Part shown: piece by piece, positions 45,599-55,135 of the stretch
How the letters are laid out: the number at the start of each line of letters is the position of its first letter
Position numbering within the stretch: the first letter of the stretch is position 1
NCBI GenBank assembly: GCA_002484335.1
Contig: DLJQ01000021.1
Span: 1-64,000 of the forward strand
Reading direction: 5' to 3'
Origin: Flavobacteriales bacterium UBA7612
Lineage (GTDB): Bacteria; Bacteroidota; Bacteroidia; Flavobacteriales; Weeksellaceae
Length of the DNA stretch: 64,000 bases
Translations under genes and position numbers: made by a program
The notes under the pieces: model-generated
Seen by the model: only the letters and a program-made list of their open reading frames with translations
What the model was told of the DNA's origin: nothing
Databases searched by the model: none

Positions 45599-45630
45599 TA
45601 AAAGTCCTGCTTCTATAAGTAGGACTTTTT
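45599..45630 (+). terminator. Terminator of the gene at 45000
   Basis: Stem AAAAGTCCT/AGGACTTTT with an imperfect extension and a T run. Confidence 0.75.
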
Positions 45631-45670
45631 ACTATACATTGTAATTTTCTTAACTTAACTAATTTGCAAT

Positions 45671-45781
45671 AGTGATTGAAGCAGCATCCTTTTTTGATTG
45701 GTCATTGATCGAAATCAAAATGCAATGCAATGACCAATCTAAAAAGATATAGCGAAAAAGCACGTCCCTAAGGGATTGTCC
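45671..45781. repeat. Dispersed hairpin repeat, copy 1
   Basis: A non-coding element with a 12-bp perfect inverted repeat, GATTGGTCATTG (45696-45707) and CAATGACCAATC (45728-45739), flanked by GAAGCAGCATCC on the left and AAAGATATAGCG with GCACGTCCCTAAGGG on the right. Its right half is repeated almost exactly at 53350. It lies between convergent genes at the start of the accessory block. Confidence 0.75.
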
Positions 45782-45808
45782 AAAAAAATAATACTTTTAT
45801 TAAAGAAA

Positions 45809-46438
45809 TCACTCAATTATTAAACCATATTCTATTGCTAACTTAATAGCAGAACTAAGGTTAGAAGTTTTAAATTTTTCGATGACATTTTTTCGGTGAC
45901 TTTCTACTGTATGTGGGCTTATAAAAAGCTTTTGTGCCATTTGATTGGTTGTAAGTCCTTTTGCTGCTTCTGCTAATATTTCTTTTTCTCTTCGTGTTAA
46001 CTTAGGAACTTGATTTAACTCATTTGGAGACTTTTTCTCTAAAATAGATTTTGTTTGGGAACATAAAAATTGCTTACCTTGATATACTGTTGTAATACCT
46101 TCTAGAATCTCTGTAATAGAGGCATTTTTTTGAATATATCCTAATGCTCCTTCTGTCAGTGTACTATTAATTACAGGAAGTTCGTTGTGGACACTTAGCA
46201 TAATAATTTGAAGGTTCTTGTACTTCTTTTTTAAAGGCTTTATCAATTCTATACTATTAACATCCACTAGATTGATGTCTAATAACAAAATATCTATACT
46301 TTGTTTTTCTAGACCTGCGTTCATTTCTGAAACATCTTTAAAACAATCTACAACATCTATTGTTTCACTGTTTCCTAAAATATTTTTTAATCCTTCCAAT
46401 AGAAGTGGATGATCGTCTGTTATGGCTACTTTTATCAT
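45809..46438 (-). CDS. NarL/LuxR-family response regulator
   Basis: A 209-aa two-component response regulator. The receiver domain (1-120) has acidic Asp8-Asp9 and phospho-acceptor Asp54 in LLLDINLVD. The LuxR-type helix-turn-helix (about 145-205) reads LTRREKEILAEAAKGLTTNQMAQKL, then SPHTVESHRKNV. It pairs with the TPR-containing kinase whose stop lies one base away at 46440. Targets are unknown. Confidence 0.93.
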   Translation of the reverse strand: MIKVAITDDHPLLLEGLKNILGNSETIDVVDCFKDVSEMNAGLEKQSIDILLLDINLVDVNSIELIKPLKKKYKNLQIIMLSVHNELPVINSTLTEGALGYIQKNASITEILEGITTVYQGKQFLCSQTKSILEKKSPNELNQVPKLTRREKEILAEAAKGLTTNQMAQKLFISPHTVESHRKNVIEKFKTSNLSSAIKLAIEYGLIIE

Positions 46439-46439
46439 T

Positions 46440-48650
46440 TTAATGATTAGGGATTTGAAGTTCTATACTTGTTCCTATATTTAATTCGGATATGATATTT
46501 ATTGTTCCTTTTAAAAATTGAACTCTTGATTCTATATTATGAAAACCTGCTGTTTTTCTTACATCTAAACGATTACGATCAAAACCTTTACCATCGTCTT
46601 CTATCGTAATATTTAATGTATTTTCTTCTTCGCTTATCTGAATAATTATTTCAGATGCATTAGCATGTTTTATTGCATTATTGACCAATTCTTGAATAAT
46701 TCTATAAATTAATAATTGCTTATCTTCTGAGATTGAGTTACTATAGTTGATAAATTCTGTATGAATATCTAATGCACTATTGGACATACGAGACGCAAAT
46801 TCTTCGATAGCAACTTGTAAACCATATTTAGTTAATAAATCTGGCATTAAGTTATGTGCTACACGTCTTAATTCTTCTACAGCTCCATCAATTTGATTAA
46901 TAGATTTTATAATTCCTTGTTTTAAATTTTCTGATTGATCTGTATCTAAATAAGACAATTGAAGTTTTGTTCCTGAAAGCAGACCTCCTAAACCATCATG
47001 CAGATCACGAGCCAAACGACCTCGCTCCTGCTCTTGTCCTTCTAACAAGGCAGTAAGAGTCGATATTTTAGAATTTTGTCTTTCTTTTTCAAGCTCTAAA
47101 ACATGTAATTTATCTCTTTGTTTCATAGAATTTACACGTTGTTTATAAGCATAAAGCAATAGTATGATAAGAACAAAGAAAATAATAATAGAAAAAATGT
47201 AATATCTATTTATTTTTTCTTTGTAGGCTAATAGCTTTTTATAATTAATAATATCATTATTTTTTTGCTCTGTTTCTAACTTTGCTAAACGTAATTGTTG
47301 CTCTTTTTTTTCGGAATTTAGTTCAGAAAATTTTAATCGTTCACGTTGATTCTCTTCTACTAATTTTAAATTATTATAAACTTGTTCTCGTTGTGCACGA
47401 AGTATATTTATTAGCTTTATTTCTTGCGCTTTTTTATCTGTTTCTAGTTGTAATTTTATATATTTTTGCTCTTGTCTCTCTTTATCAAATTGTGATTCTA
47501 ATCGTTTGGTAATATCTAATTTTTCTTGATCATAAACATTTTTGTATTTATCTACATAACTTTTATAATAAGTTAAGGCTTCCTTGTAATTTCCTTGCTC
47601 AACACTAATGTCTGATAGAGATTCGAGAATAGATAATTCTATATTATTATCTTTGACTGAACTTTTACCTATTTCCATTGAAGCTTTAAGAAAATAAGAT
47701 TTAGCCAAATCATAATTTTTATCCTGTATTGCTAACTCTGCCAAAATTCCAAAAGAAGAAGCTATATGAATTGCATCACCATTTTCTAAACTAACACTGT
47801 TAGCTAATTCTGCATAATGAATTGCTTTATCCTTATCAAAACCAATATATAAATTAGCTAAATTAATCGCTGCATAAGATAGGTTACTCTTATTTAGCAT
47901 TGCTATTTTATTTTTATTAAATGTTGTGATAGCTAGTAAATAATAACTTTCTGCTTTGTTTCTGAAATATATATTTGTAGGACTTTCAAAATATTTTTGT
48001 TCATACATATACCCCATTCTCATATAGGCATCAAAAATAAGATTGGGATCATTTTGTTTGGAAGCTAACAATAGAAACTGTTTACTGTATTTTTCTTCTA
48101 ATTGATATTCATTAAGATTAGAATATATTGCAGAAAGTTCTTTAACCGTATTTGCAAATCTTCCATATAATGTAGAAGTTGTTGTTGAATTTTCATAATA
48201 TTTAATAGCTTTTAAATAGGAAGCTACTGCATCTGCTATTTTATTATTGCGCGTTAAAATCCATCCATTTGCATACTGATAATAGCCTTTTGCTTCGTTA
48301 CTTGTTGTTTTTAAACTATAGATTCTAGACAAATTTAGATTTTTAGAAGATTCAGCTTCCTTATTATCAAGTCTATAATTCATTGCTAAAACAGCATATA
48401 AAATTGTTGCATATTTACCATCTGTTTGTTTTGTTGCAGAGGAAATATTAGTTTCTAAAATTTGATACGATTTAGATTTAAATCCATTAAAATATAGTAC
48501 TGTAGCGTATTTTGAAGCAATGTTAAGTTGCTCTGTTATCTTGTTTGATGTATTAATATATTCCTTCTCTAAATTATTTAAAACATCTTGTGCTTGTACA
48601 AAAAATGAACAAGTAAAAAGAATAAACATCAATAATAACCTATATATCAA
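46440..48650 (-). CDS. TPR-containing sensor histidine kinase (HisKA_3 type)
   Basis: A 736-aa kinase. A signal peptide is followed by a periplasmic region of tetratricopeptide-type helical repeats (about 30-390), a long coiled coil (about 380-470), one membrane helix near 475-497, then the HisKA_3 dimerisation domain with His551 in ARDLHDGLGG. The HATPase domain has QELVNNAIKHANA and DDGKGFD. It phosphorylates the adjacent response regulator. The start codon is probably TTG (48650), because the next ATG (48629) would leave a signal peptide without its basic start. The signal sensed is unknown. Confidence 0.9.
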   Translation of the reverse strand: MIYRLLLMFILFTCSFFVQAQDVLNNLEKEYINTSNKITEQLNIASKYATVLYFNGFKSKSYQILETNISSATKQTDGKYATILYAVLAMNYRLDNKEAESSKNLNLSRIYSLKTTSNEAKGYYQYANGWILTRNNKIADAVASYLKAIKYYENSTTTSTLYGRFANTVKELSAIYSNLNEYQLEEKYSKQFLLLASKQNDPNLIFDAYMRMGYMYEQKYFESPTNIYFRNKAESYYLLAITTFNKNKIAMLNKSNLSYAAINLANLYIGFDKDKAIHYAELANSVSLENGDAIHIASSFGILAELAIQDKNYDLAKSYFLKASMEIGKSSVKDNNIELSILESLSDISVEQGNYKEALTYYKSYVDKYKNVYDQEKLDITKRLESQFDKERQEQKYIKLQLETDKKAQEIKLINILRAQREQVYNNLKLVEENQRERLKFSELNSEKKEQQLRLAKLETEQKNNDIINYKKLLAYKEKINRYYIFSIIIFFVLIILLLYAYKQRVNSMKQRDKLHVLELEKERQNSKISTLTALLEGQEQERGRLARDLHDGLGGLLSGTKLQLSYLDTDQSENLKQGIIKSINQIDGAVEELRRVAHNLMPDLLTKYGLQVAIEEFASRMSNSALDIHTEFINYSNSISEDKQLLIYRIIQELVNNAIKHANASEIIIQISEEENTLNITIEDDGKGFDRNRLDVRKTAGFHNIESRVQFLKGTINIISELNIGTSIELQIPNH

Positions 48651-48702
48651 AACCTTATTTTTATTGTAAGAAAAAAGTAAATATAACTAAAATACAAGTT
48701 CA

Positions 48703-51171
48703 TTAATTTTCAAAACCATGCTCTTCTGCAAAAGTTTTCCATTTCTGAAATTTCTTTTCATTTCTAAATAATGGATCTTCTCCAAAATAATAAACCAAAC
48801 GTTGTGTAGCATATTCATAAACACTATAATTATTCGCTTTTTCGAAATGTTTTATCGCTTTTTTTATATCTTCCTTCACTCCCATTCCATGCTCGTAAAT
48901 AATTCCATAATAAATATGAGAATAAGAATTATCATAGTCTTTCTTCAAGTAAATTAATAGATTCTCATAATCTCTCAATTGATAATATATTTCGGAAATT
49001 TTATCGTAATTATAATATAATTTTTTTTCTGCTTTTTTATAAAAATTCAATGCTTTTTCATAATTCTGCTTCACATGTTCTCCAAAATAATATAAATCAG
49101 CCAAATTATTAAGTGCCATTCCATCACCAAGTTCTACTGCTTTTCCGAAATATTTTATCGCTTTCTTTATATTATATGAATAACCTATCCCATTTTGATA
49201 TAATGCTCCTATATTATTCCATGCTGCTGCATGATTTTGTTGAGCAGCTTTTTCATAAAACTTAATTCCTCTCATAGGATCGAACAAAGATTCTATTTCT
49301 GGGTCAGTTAATAATAAACCTATTTCGACCAAACTATCACAATCATTTTTATTTGCAGCTAACTGAAATAAACGTAACGCTTCTTCGTAATTTTCATCAT
49401 CTTTTGCCTCAAAAGCCATTCTTGTTATGGTTTCAGTACTCATTAATTGTTCCGAATTATTCCCTATATTTTTCTTCCAATTGGTATAAAATAATATAAA
49501 GTATTCCAAATCCTTCCCTCGAAATGAATATCGATCTAAATAAATTGTTCCATATTCAGAAAGTCCTAACAACTGAATACTTTTATCCTCATTTATTCTA
49601 AATATATTATCTTCTTTGTATAGAAATAACAGCCCTTCTTCAGTTCTATAGTTCAAGGGATTTGAGATATAATCATATAATTCTGTTGATAAACCATTTT
49701 CTGTATCAAATAATTGATAACCTTTTTCAGTTTCAATAGATAAAAAGCCATTTTCTAAATAATGAATTTGTTTAATATAAAATTGTGGCTCTACCAACCA
49801 ACAATCTGTATTTGCATCAAAAAAGCCTAATCCTTTTTCTGTTTTTAAAATAAATACATTATTTTTTTGCCCCATGTTTGGCTGTGGCGTTTTTACTTTA
49901 ACAATCAATTCATTTTGCAATAAAAATTGATTATTAAATGAATTATATATTTTCCAAATTTTCTCTTTTCGAACAGCGAATGTTTCAAAATTATCAATCA
50001 AAATTAACTGATCTAATTCGTCGATAATAATATTTCCATCCTTATCGATTAATTTCGATTTCTTATTGAATTTATTAGGTTTTACCCAAAAACATGTAGA
50101 TGCTTTTATAATACTACCTTCAAGAAAATCGCCAATATAAACACCATTTTTCGTATAATATTTACGTTTACTTGTCCCTTTCTCTTTGGTGAAAAATAAT
50201 TCTGAAAAATAATCATATTCAAAAGGAAACGTACTTTTATTAGGAAAAATTATTCCATTTTCGTTACTATAAATTTCAAATTCTTCATTTTTTTCTAATC
50301 CTAAAAAACCATAATGAATTTGTTCTATTTTATCATAATTTGCAGGAATTAACCATGTTTTTGACAATATTCTTAAAACACCCATTTTCCCATTCTTTTT
50401 AACTTTCCCAAGAGGTTCTTTATCAAAATCAAAAATATCAAATGCATTTTCGTAAATCGGTGGAATTACTTCTTTTCCATCACTCTGCAAATATCCAAAT
50501 AATCCTTCCTTCATAACAATGGCTATTCTATAATGATAATCTTCTTCAAAAATTTCATCATAAATAGCTGGAGCTAAAATTTCTCCTTTTGCATTCTTCA
50601 AACCAAATTTTCCAGTTTCTTCAAAAATAGAAGATTCAACTTTTTTATAAGCAGTTTCCTCAAAATAGCCCAAACCATAATTTATCCAATCTGTTTGTAA
50701 AATTTCTAGAAATGAAGAATAACCTTTACTAGAAAAGATACCATCTAATAGCGAAAGGTTTTGATTACGTATAGCTTTTTTATATAATTTACTTTTTTGT
50801 TGAATTTTCAACAACCATTCTTTTGCTTGCTCCTTATGTTTTTCTTCATTCATATTAAAAACATCTGTTGCATTCATAACAAAAGAATCATAAGGCAATG
50901 CTTCTAAAAACTCGAACATATTATTTACAGGCTCGTAATATGCTTTCTTATAATGCAATTGATAAGTATCTGCCAATAAATTAAAAAAACTACGTAATCC
51001 TATTATACCTTGTTCTTTATCAGAAAAAAATTCAACACCTTGTACTTGTATATTTTCTGCTATCAATGGATATAAAAGCAATGGAATTTCATAATTCCAT
51101 TCACCTAAATAAGTATCAAATGATTGATTTGTTTTTTGATCGTAATTGTATAAATAAATTCGGTGTGCCAT
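48703..51171 (-). CDS. WG- and Sel1-repeat protein
   Basis: An 822-aa protein, probably cytoplasmic (no signal peptide). The N-terminal ~200 residues (MAHRIYLYNYDQKTNQSFD) form a globular part seen in Weeksellaceae proteins of unknown function. WG-type repeats follow (KFGLKNAKGEILAPAIYDEI, GLFGYLQSDGKEVIPPIYE) over about 200-580, and Sel1/TPR repeats (AAAWNNIGALYQNGIGY, AIKYFGKAVELGDGMALNN) over about 620-800. The ATG at 51171 is chosen over a TTG at 51240, as it matches the family N terminus and follows the shared upstream motif (51203-51226). The role is unknown; repeats suggest a protein-binding scaffold. Confidence 0.8.
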   Translation of the reverse strand: MAHRIYLYNYDQKTNQSFDTYLGEWNYEIPLLLYPLIAENIQVQGVEFFSDKEQGIIGLRSFFNLLADTYQLHYKKAYYEPVNNMFEFLEALPYDSFVMNATDVFNMNEEKHKEQAKEWLLKIQQKSKLYKKAIRNQNLSLLDGIFSSKGYSSFLEILQTDWINYGLGYFEETAYKKVESSIFEETGKFGLKNAKGEILAPAIYDEIFEEDYHYRIAIVMKEGLFGYLQSDGKEVIPPIYENAFDIFDFDKEPLGKVKKNGKMGVLRILSKTWLIPANYDKIEQIHYGFLGLEKNEEFEIYSNENGIIFPNKSTFPFEYDYFSELFFTKEKGTSKRKYYTKNGVYIGDFLEGSIIKASTCFWVKPNKFNKKSKLIDKDGNIIIDELDQLILIDNFETFAVRKEKIWKIYNSFNNQFLLQNELIVKVKTPQPNMGQKNNVFILKTEKGLGFFDANTDCWLVEPQFYIKQIHYLENGFLSIETEKGYQLFDTENGLSTELYDYISNPLNYRTEEGLLFLYKEDNIFRINEDKSIQLLGLSEYGTIYLDRYSFRGKDLEYFILFYTNWKKNIGNNSEQLMSTETITRMAFEAKDDENYEEALRLFQLAANKNDCDSLVEIGLLLTDPEIESLFDPMRGIKFYEKAAQQNHAAAWNNIGALYQNGIGYSYNIKKAIKYFGKAVELGDGMALNNLADLYYFGEHVKQNYEKALNFYKKAEKKLYYNYDKISEIYYQLRDYENLLIYLKKDYDNSYSHIYYGIIYEHGMGVKEDIKKAIKHFEKANNYSVYEYATQRLVYYFGEDPLFRNEKKFQKWKTFAEEHGFEN

Positions 51172-51202
51172 TGTGTAAAAATAAGAGAAAGTTCCTTCGC
51201 TG

Positions 51203-51226
51203 AATATCCCTGATAACTGGGGTATT
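51203..51226 (-). promoter_or_regulatory. Shared accessory motif, copy D
   Basis: Minus-strand CCCAGTTATCAGGGATATT, 36 nt before the WG/Sel1 gene start. It lies in the short gap after the LRR gene stop. Confidence 0.5.
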
Positions 51227-51246
51227 CTGATCGAATACAATACTAA

Positions 51247-52089
51247 TCAATTGTTCCCTGCACTAAATGTGCCTACCTCAATGTTGTATTCCAAATTAGG
51301 AGAATCATTTAAAAATTTAATATTTTTATCTTGTAGAATTCCTTTATTATCGATAATTAACTCTTGAAGGTTTTCGAGTTTTGAAAGCGATTGTAACGTA
51401 GTAATTATTCCACTTTGATATATATGAATGTACGTAAGTGTTTTAATTTTTGATATTTCTTCCATAATATTCTCTACATTCTTACATAGACTTAAATCTA
51501 TTTCCTGTAAACTTTTAAAATTTTGTAACCAATAAACATATATTAATGATTTTATTTCAACAAAATATAGTGCTTTTAAATTCCTAAAATTGATTAATGA
51601 TGACCAATCACAAGTAACACTTTTTTCAATAGAAAAAGTTTCTAATATTTTATTTTGAGGGAATTCAAAGTTTTCTTCACTAAACTTTTCAAGAAAAATC
51701 GTTTTCAAGGTTGGATGTCTAAATAGATTCTGAAAACGTTTAGAATAAATCGTGAAAAGCTCTTCCAATCTTGTAAACATCAACCAATTAATAGGCTCTT
51801 TACCTATATACTTACAACCCTTTATTTCTAAACGAATTACTTTATTTAATATGTACAAAAATTCACTCTTTTTTATAACAATATTAGAAAGATGAACAAT
51901 ATTAATATGTTCGAATATTTGGATAAATTCAGGAGAAATCAGGACAGACACATCACAAGTATTCCCATCTATAATCAGATTAAATATTTGCTTCTCCTGC
52001 ATTAATTGAAAAATATTTTCCGGGATATCATCATTTTCAATCACTATAAAATGATCTTTTCTTTCTTTTGCTGTACTTCCTATATACAT
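51247..52089 (-). CDS. Leucine-rich-repeat protein
   Basis: A 280-aa protein without a signal peptide. From about residue 60 it shows repeats of the LxxLxLxxC/N type: IVHLSNIVIKKSEF, VIRLEIKGCKYIG, LKALYFVEIKSL, LQEIDLSLCKNVEN, LTYIHIYQSGI, LQELIIDNKGI. It is likely a solenoid interaction protein of unknown partner. It lies between the 405-aa protein (22 nt upstream) and the WG/Sel1 protein, in the same orientation, so the three may be functionally linked. Confidence 0.75.
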   Translation of the reverse strand: MYIGSTAKERKDHFIVIENDDIPENIFQLMQEKQIFNLIIDGNTCDVSVLISPEFIQIFEHINIVHLSNIVIKKSEFLYILNKVIRLEIKGCKYIGKEPINWLMFTRLEELFTIYSKRFQNLFRHPTLKTIFLEKFSEENFEFPQNKILETFSIEKSVTCDWSSLINFRNLKALYFVEIKSLIYVYWLQNFKSLQEIDLSLCKNVENIMEEISKIKTLTYIHIYQSGIITTLQSLSKLENLQELIIDNKGILQDKNIKFLNDSPNLEYNIEVGTFSAGNN

Positions 52090-52111
52090 GTAAACAATCG
52101 TATTGATATTA

Positions 52112-53329
52112 TTAACAGTTATAATATGCTTCAGGGATTTTAATCTCTTTATTTGTTATTTGAAATAATTTCTTTTCAAATTGATCAAAATAATAAGTAT
52201 CTTCTGTAAAAACATATAAATGCTTTCCATTTTTAAGATATACCATAAAATCAGCATATCCTGCTCCTTTTGCCGGTAATACGTTCTGAAATACAAAATG
52301 AGATATCTGGTCTATATCCAAAATTAAAGCTGTATCTATTCCAACAAATCCAATTTTTTTATTAACCGAATCTATCCAAATTCCACTTTTATTTTTTAAT
52401 AATTTCTGTACTTTTAATGGGACATTTTTTACTGCATCATTATCTATATATTTTATATTCAAATCAAGAACCTTATTAAAAGAAATAAAATCAGAAACTT
52501 CTATTATTTCCTCATATTCTTTATTTTCTAAAAAATGATTGTATTCTCGCTTATTATAAATATGAAAAGATGTACTACCATCATCATAACCATATTCATC
52601 ATCGTACGTATAACAAATAGAAGCCTCTATACCTTTCGCAAGAACAAATTGCAGATAGCATTGATCATTTCTTTCATAGCCGTATTTACTAATATCAGCC
52701 GTAGTATCTATCCAAAGTTCACGTAATTCTTTATAACTTTTATCTGTATTTGTTTCATTATATAGATTAACAAAAAACTCTTGTACAGGTCGATCGGGTA
52801 TAATACTGTCTGCATATACTTCTAGTTGATTTATTAAAACACCTTCTATTCTAACTGGATAATTAAATCTTAGATATTTTGTTCCATAACTCTCATAATG
52901 AGTTTCTATAAAATTTGACGCTTCCAACTGTTTATAAGTCGTATCCCAGGAAACCATTTCTTTTGGTTCTGTATATACCTCATATCCAAAATCTCCATCA
53001 TTCAAATATTTATCTAATAATTGATAATTTTGAGGTATTTTTTTTGACCATATTTTTATTTTTTCATCTTCTTTTCTTGCTTTACAAACTGCAAAAAATA
53101 TATCATCATCAAAATGAAATTGATTAGATAATATCTTATAAACCTCCTCAAAACCATTTAAATGAGTCGATATGTAATGCTGACGGCTAGAAAAAATAAA
53201 TAAAAAAGGTACATTTCCTAAAACTTGTACGTAAACATATTTTATCAATTGAATTGATGCTTCTTCTATACTAACATGATCTTTATAAAAAAGAATATCA
53301 TCTTTTATCCAAATTTCTCTATTCTCCAT
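52112..53329 (-). CDS. Protein of unknown function in the LRR/WG cluster
   Basis: A 405-aa protein, no signal peptide or membrane helix. It is rich in acidic and aromatic residues (CYTYDDEYGYDDGSTSFHIYN near 245-265). The C-terminal ~100 residues resemble a PH-like or beta-rich fold (SGIWIDSVNKKIGFVGIDTA). The family is not recognised. The ATG at 53329 is preferred to an in-frame TTG at 53359, which lies inside a dispersed repeat. First gene of a possible operon with the LRR gene. Confidence 0.7.
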   Translation of the reverse strand: MENREIWIKDDILFYKDHVSIEEASIQLIKYVYVQVLGNVPFLFIFSSRQHYISTHLNGFEEVYKILSNQFHFDDDIFFAVCKARKEDEKIKIWSKKIPQNYQLLDKYLNDGDFGYEVYTEPKEMVSWDTTYKQLEASNFIETHYESYGTKYLRFNYPVRIEGVLINQLEVYADSIIPDRPVQEFFVNLYNETNTDKSYKELRELWIDTTADISKYGYERNDQCYLQFVLAKGIEASICYTYDDEYGYDDGSTSFHIYNKREYNHFLENKEYEEIIEVSDFISFNKVLDLNIKYIDNDAVKNVPLKVQKLLKNKSGIWIDSVNKKIGFVGIDTALILDIDQISHFVFQNVLPAKGAGYADFMVYLKNGKHLYVFTEDTYYFDQFEKKLFQITNKEIKIPEAYYNC

Positions 53330-53349
53330 TAATCTTATTTTTAAATACT

Positions 53350-53406
53350 CAATGACCAATCTAAAAAGATATAGCGTAAAAGCACGGTGCGAAGCAATTG
53401 CCCAAA
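53350..53406. repeat. Dispersed hairpin repeat, copy 2 (right half)
   Basis: It shares a 27-base identical run with copy 1 (45728-45754), from CAATGACCAATC through GATATAGCG, then one change and further matching AAAAGCACG. The left half of the hairpin is absent. It sits 20 nt upstream of the 405-aa gene start, in its leader region. Confidence 0.75.
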
Positions 53407-53425
53407 TAAAATAATTATAAAATTT

Positions 53426-54496
53426 TTATTGCTGTAATTTAATTTTATTCAAATCATCAACAATTTGTGTAGAAATTATTTTTCCATCTTCATAATCATT
53501 AATTTCGTATTTAGAAGAATCTAACTTTTTAATTTGAGTTCCATCTTTTGGCTTTCCATCAGCATCATAGTTCATAGTTGTTAGAAGATTTTGTTCTGTA
53601 TAAGGTATTAGATAATGATAAAATAAAAATGATAAATCGCTACTATCCAATTCTACAATATTATTTATAGAAGAATAAACATTATTCAATAATTTAGACA
53701 TATCTCCTTCGAAATCAAATGAAAATTGAGAAAATATAGACTGTAGAAATTCATCTTCGATATTTTCTAATATTACTGGTTCTGTTATAATACAATAAAA
53801 CTCCTGTAATGTATTTTTATCTCCCATATAATAAACAACAGTAGCATTTGCTTCTATTTTCTCTAACTTATGAATGTTCTTTTTAGAAGTTGCTATATAA
53901 TTTTTATCAGCATAAAAATCGGCTTGTAATAAACCTTGCTTTTTATAAATATGCAGTTCATTTTTTGTCTGCATATTATTAATAATAAGAATATTATCTT
54001 TTAACTGGAAATTTAATCGATTAAAATAATGCATAGCAAAAACATCTACTAAAAAACCCGTGCGTATTCCTTTTTTATACTGATCTGTAAGGAGTATACC
54101 TTTATGTAATTCATTATATATATTACCATCTATTACTTTTTCATTTTGATAAGTTGTTTTTATAGTATACTCGTAAGGCGATTTGTATTGGTCTTTTGCT
54201 AAATAATCTATAGAATATTTAGCGACTAATTCTCCATTTTTATAATAATTTACAAACTTAAACTCTCCCAATAATTTTTCCTTACTTATTTCGTAGCCAT
54301 TGTACGGTTTATTATCTTTTAGTTCTAATTGATATTTTTTTTGAGGATTATCGAAAATCCATATTTGATCAGTTTCTTTTAAATTTGGATTTATCTGTTT
54401 CATTTCGTCCCACTTTTCATTTTTTCCCTTTTCTTGCGCTACAAGATGTAACCCACTAAAAATCAATAAAGCTATTACTATAATCTTCTTTGTCAT
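53426..54496 (-). CDS. Secreted protein of unknown function
   Basis: A 356-aa protein with a signal peptide ending near HLVAQ (residue 21). The N-terminal half has repeated Y-x-N-G-type segments (KPYNGYEISKEKLLGEF, VNYYKNGELVAKY) reminiscent of MORN_2 repeats, and the C-terminal half is unassigned. It lies between the 405-aa gene and the small lipoprotein gene. No catalytic motif is seen. Confidence 0.65.
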   Translation of the reverse strand: MTKKIIVIALLIFSGLHLVAQEKGKNEKWDEMKQINPNLKETDQIWIFDNPQKKYQLELKDNKPYNGYEISKEKLLGEFKFVNYYKNGELVAKYSIDYLAKDQYKSPYEYTIKTTYQNEKVIDGNIYNELHKGILLTDQYKKGIRTGFLVDVFAMHYFNRLNFQLKDNILIINNMQTKNELHIYKKQGLLQADFYADKNYIATSKKNIHKLEKIEANATVVYYMGDKNTLQEFYCIITEPVILENIEDEFLQSIFSQFSFDFEGDMSKLLNNVYSSINNIVELDSSDLSFLFYHYLIPYTEQNLLTTMNYDADGKPKDGTQIKKLDSSKYEINDYEDGKIISTQIVDDLNKIKLQQ

Positions 54497-54635
54497 TTCT
54501 ATTTTTTATAATATATAAGTATACTCCAACTCAACAACCTGTTTCTTTATTTCATTATCAAAAAAAAGAAATAGCAAGTCTGATGCCGAAACACATCTTC
54601 GTATTCAAAGAAAATTTTTATTAAATATTTCATTA

Positions 54636-55088
54636 TTATTGTTTTATTAACATTAATTGCTGTTTTTCTTTCGAAATATTAAAAATCAAAATTTTTAAAG
54701 AATTAAAAGTTTGTGTAGGAGTTTGACAAATTCCTGATTTAGTGATACTATCAACTTCTAACCTTAATTGGTTCAATCCTATAAAAGAATATCTTCCGTG
54801 AACTTTTGTGAAACAATCATTACCACATTCCCAACTATCGTAACTTTTAAATTTTTCTTCATCTAGAAAATCTATTGCATGGAAATTGGAAATAATTGCA
54901 GTGTCTATTCGTTGAGATAAGGAATAGTTTTTCTCTACATCTGGAAATATTAATTCACCATTATTAATAATCCAACTGGTGTTTTTTAGATAATTTGGGA
55001 AGTCCATATTCTTCCTTTCAGGATCTTTACAGCTGGATATCAAGAGTGTAATAACACTCAAATATGAAAGTACAAGAATTTGTTTCAT
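54636..55088 (-). CDS. Small lipoprotein of unknown function
   Basis: A 150-aa lipoprotein starting at ATG 55088, which gives a clean signal with lipobox LISSC (Cys20). An earlier in-frame ATG (55115) would add nine charged residues before the signal and is less likely. The mature part has a Cys pair in WECGNDCF and looks like a small beta domain (lipocalin-like pattern NYLKNTSWIINNGEL). It follows the truncated 55-aa gene by 47 nt and may share its transcript. Confidence 0.65.
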   Translation of the reverse strand: MKQILVLSYLSVITLLISSCKDPERKNMDFPNYLKNTSWIINNGELIFPDVEKNYSLSQRIDTAIISNFHAIDFLDEEKFKSYDSWECGNDCFTKVHGRYSFIGLNQLRLEVDSITKSGICQTPTQTFNSLKILIFNISKEKQQLMLIKQ

Positions 55089-55135
55089 GTTTTTTTCTCT
55101 TATTTTAATTATCAACTATAAAAATATTATAACAC

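Noticed and set aside
51172..51240. Upstream TTG start for the WG/Sel1 gene
   Set aside because: It would lie upstream of copy D of the shared motif and add 23 residues before the conserved MAHRIYLYN start.
53330..53359. Upstream TTG start for the 405-aa gene
   Set aside because: The added residues are translated from the dispersed repeat, not part of the protein.
54541..54590. Possible seventh copy of the shared motif before the gene at 54496
   Set aside because: Only a GCTATTT-like core matches and the distance (about 75 nt) is outside the range of the other copies.
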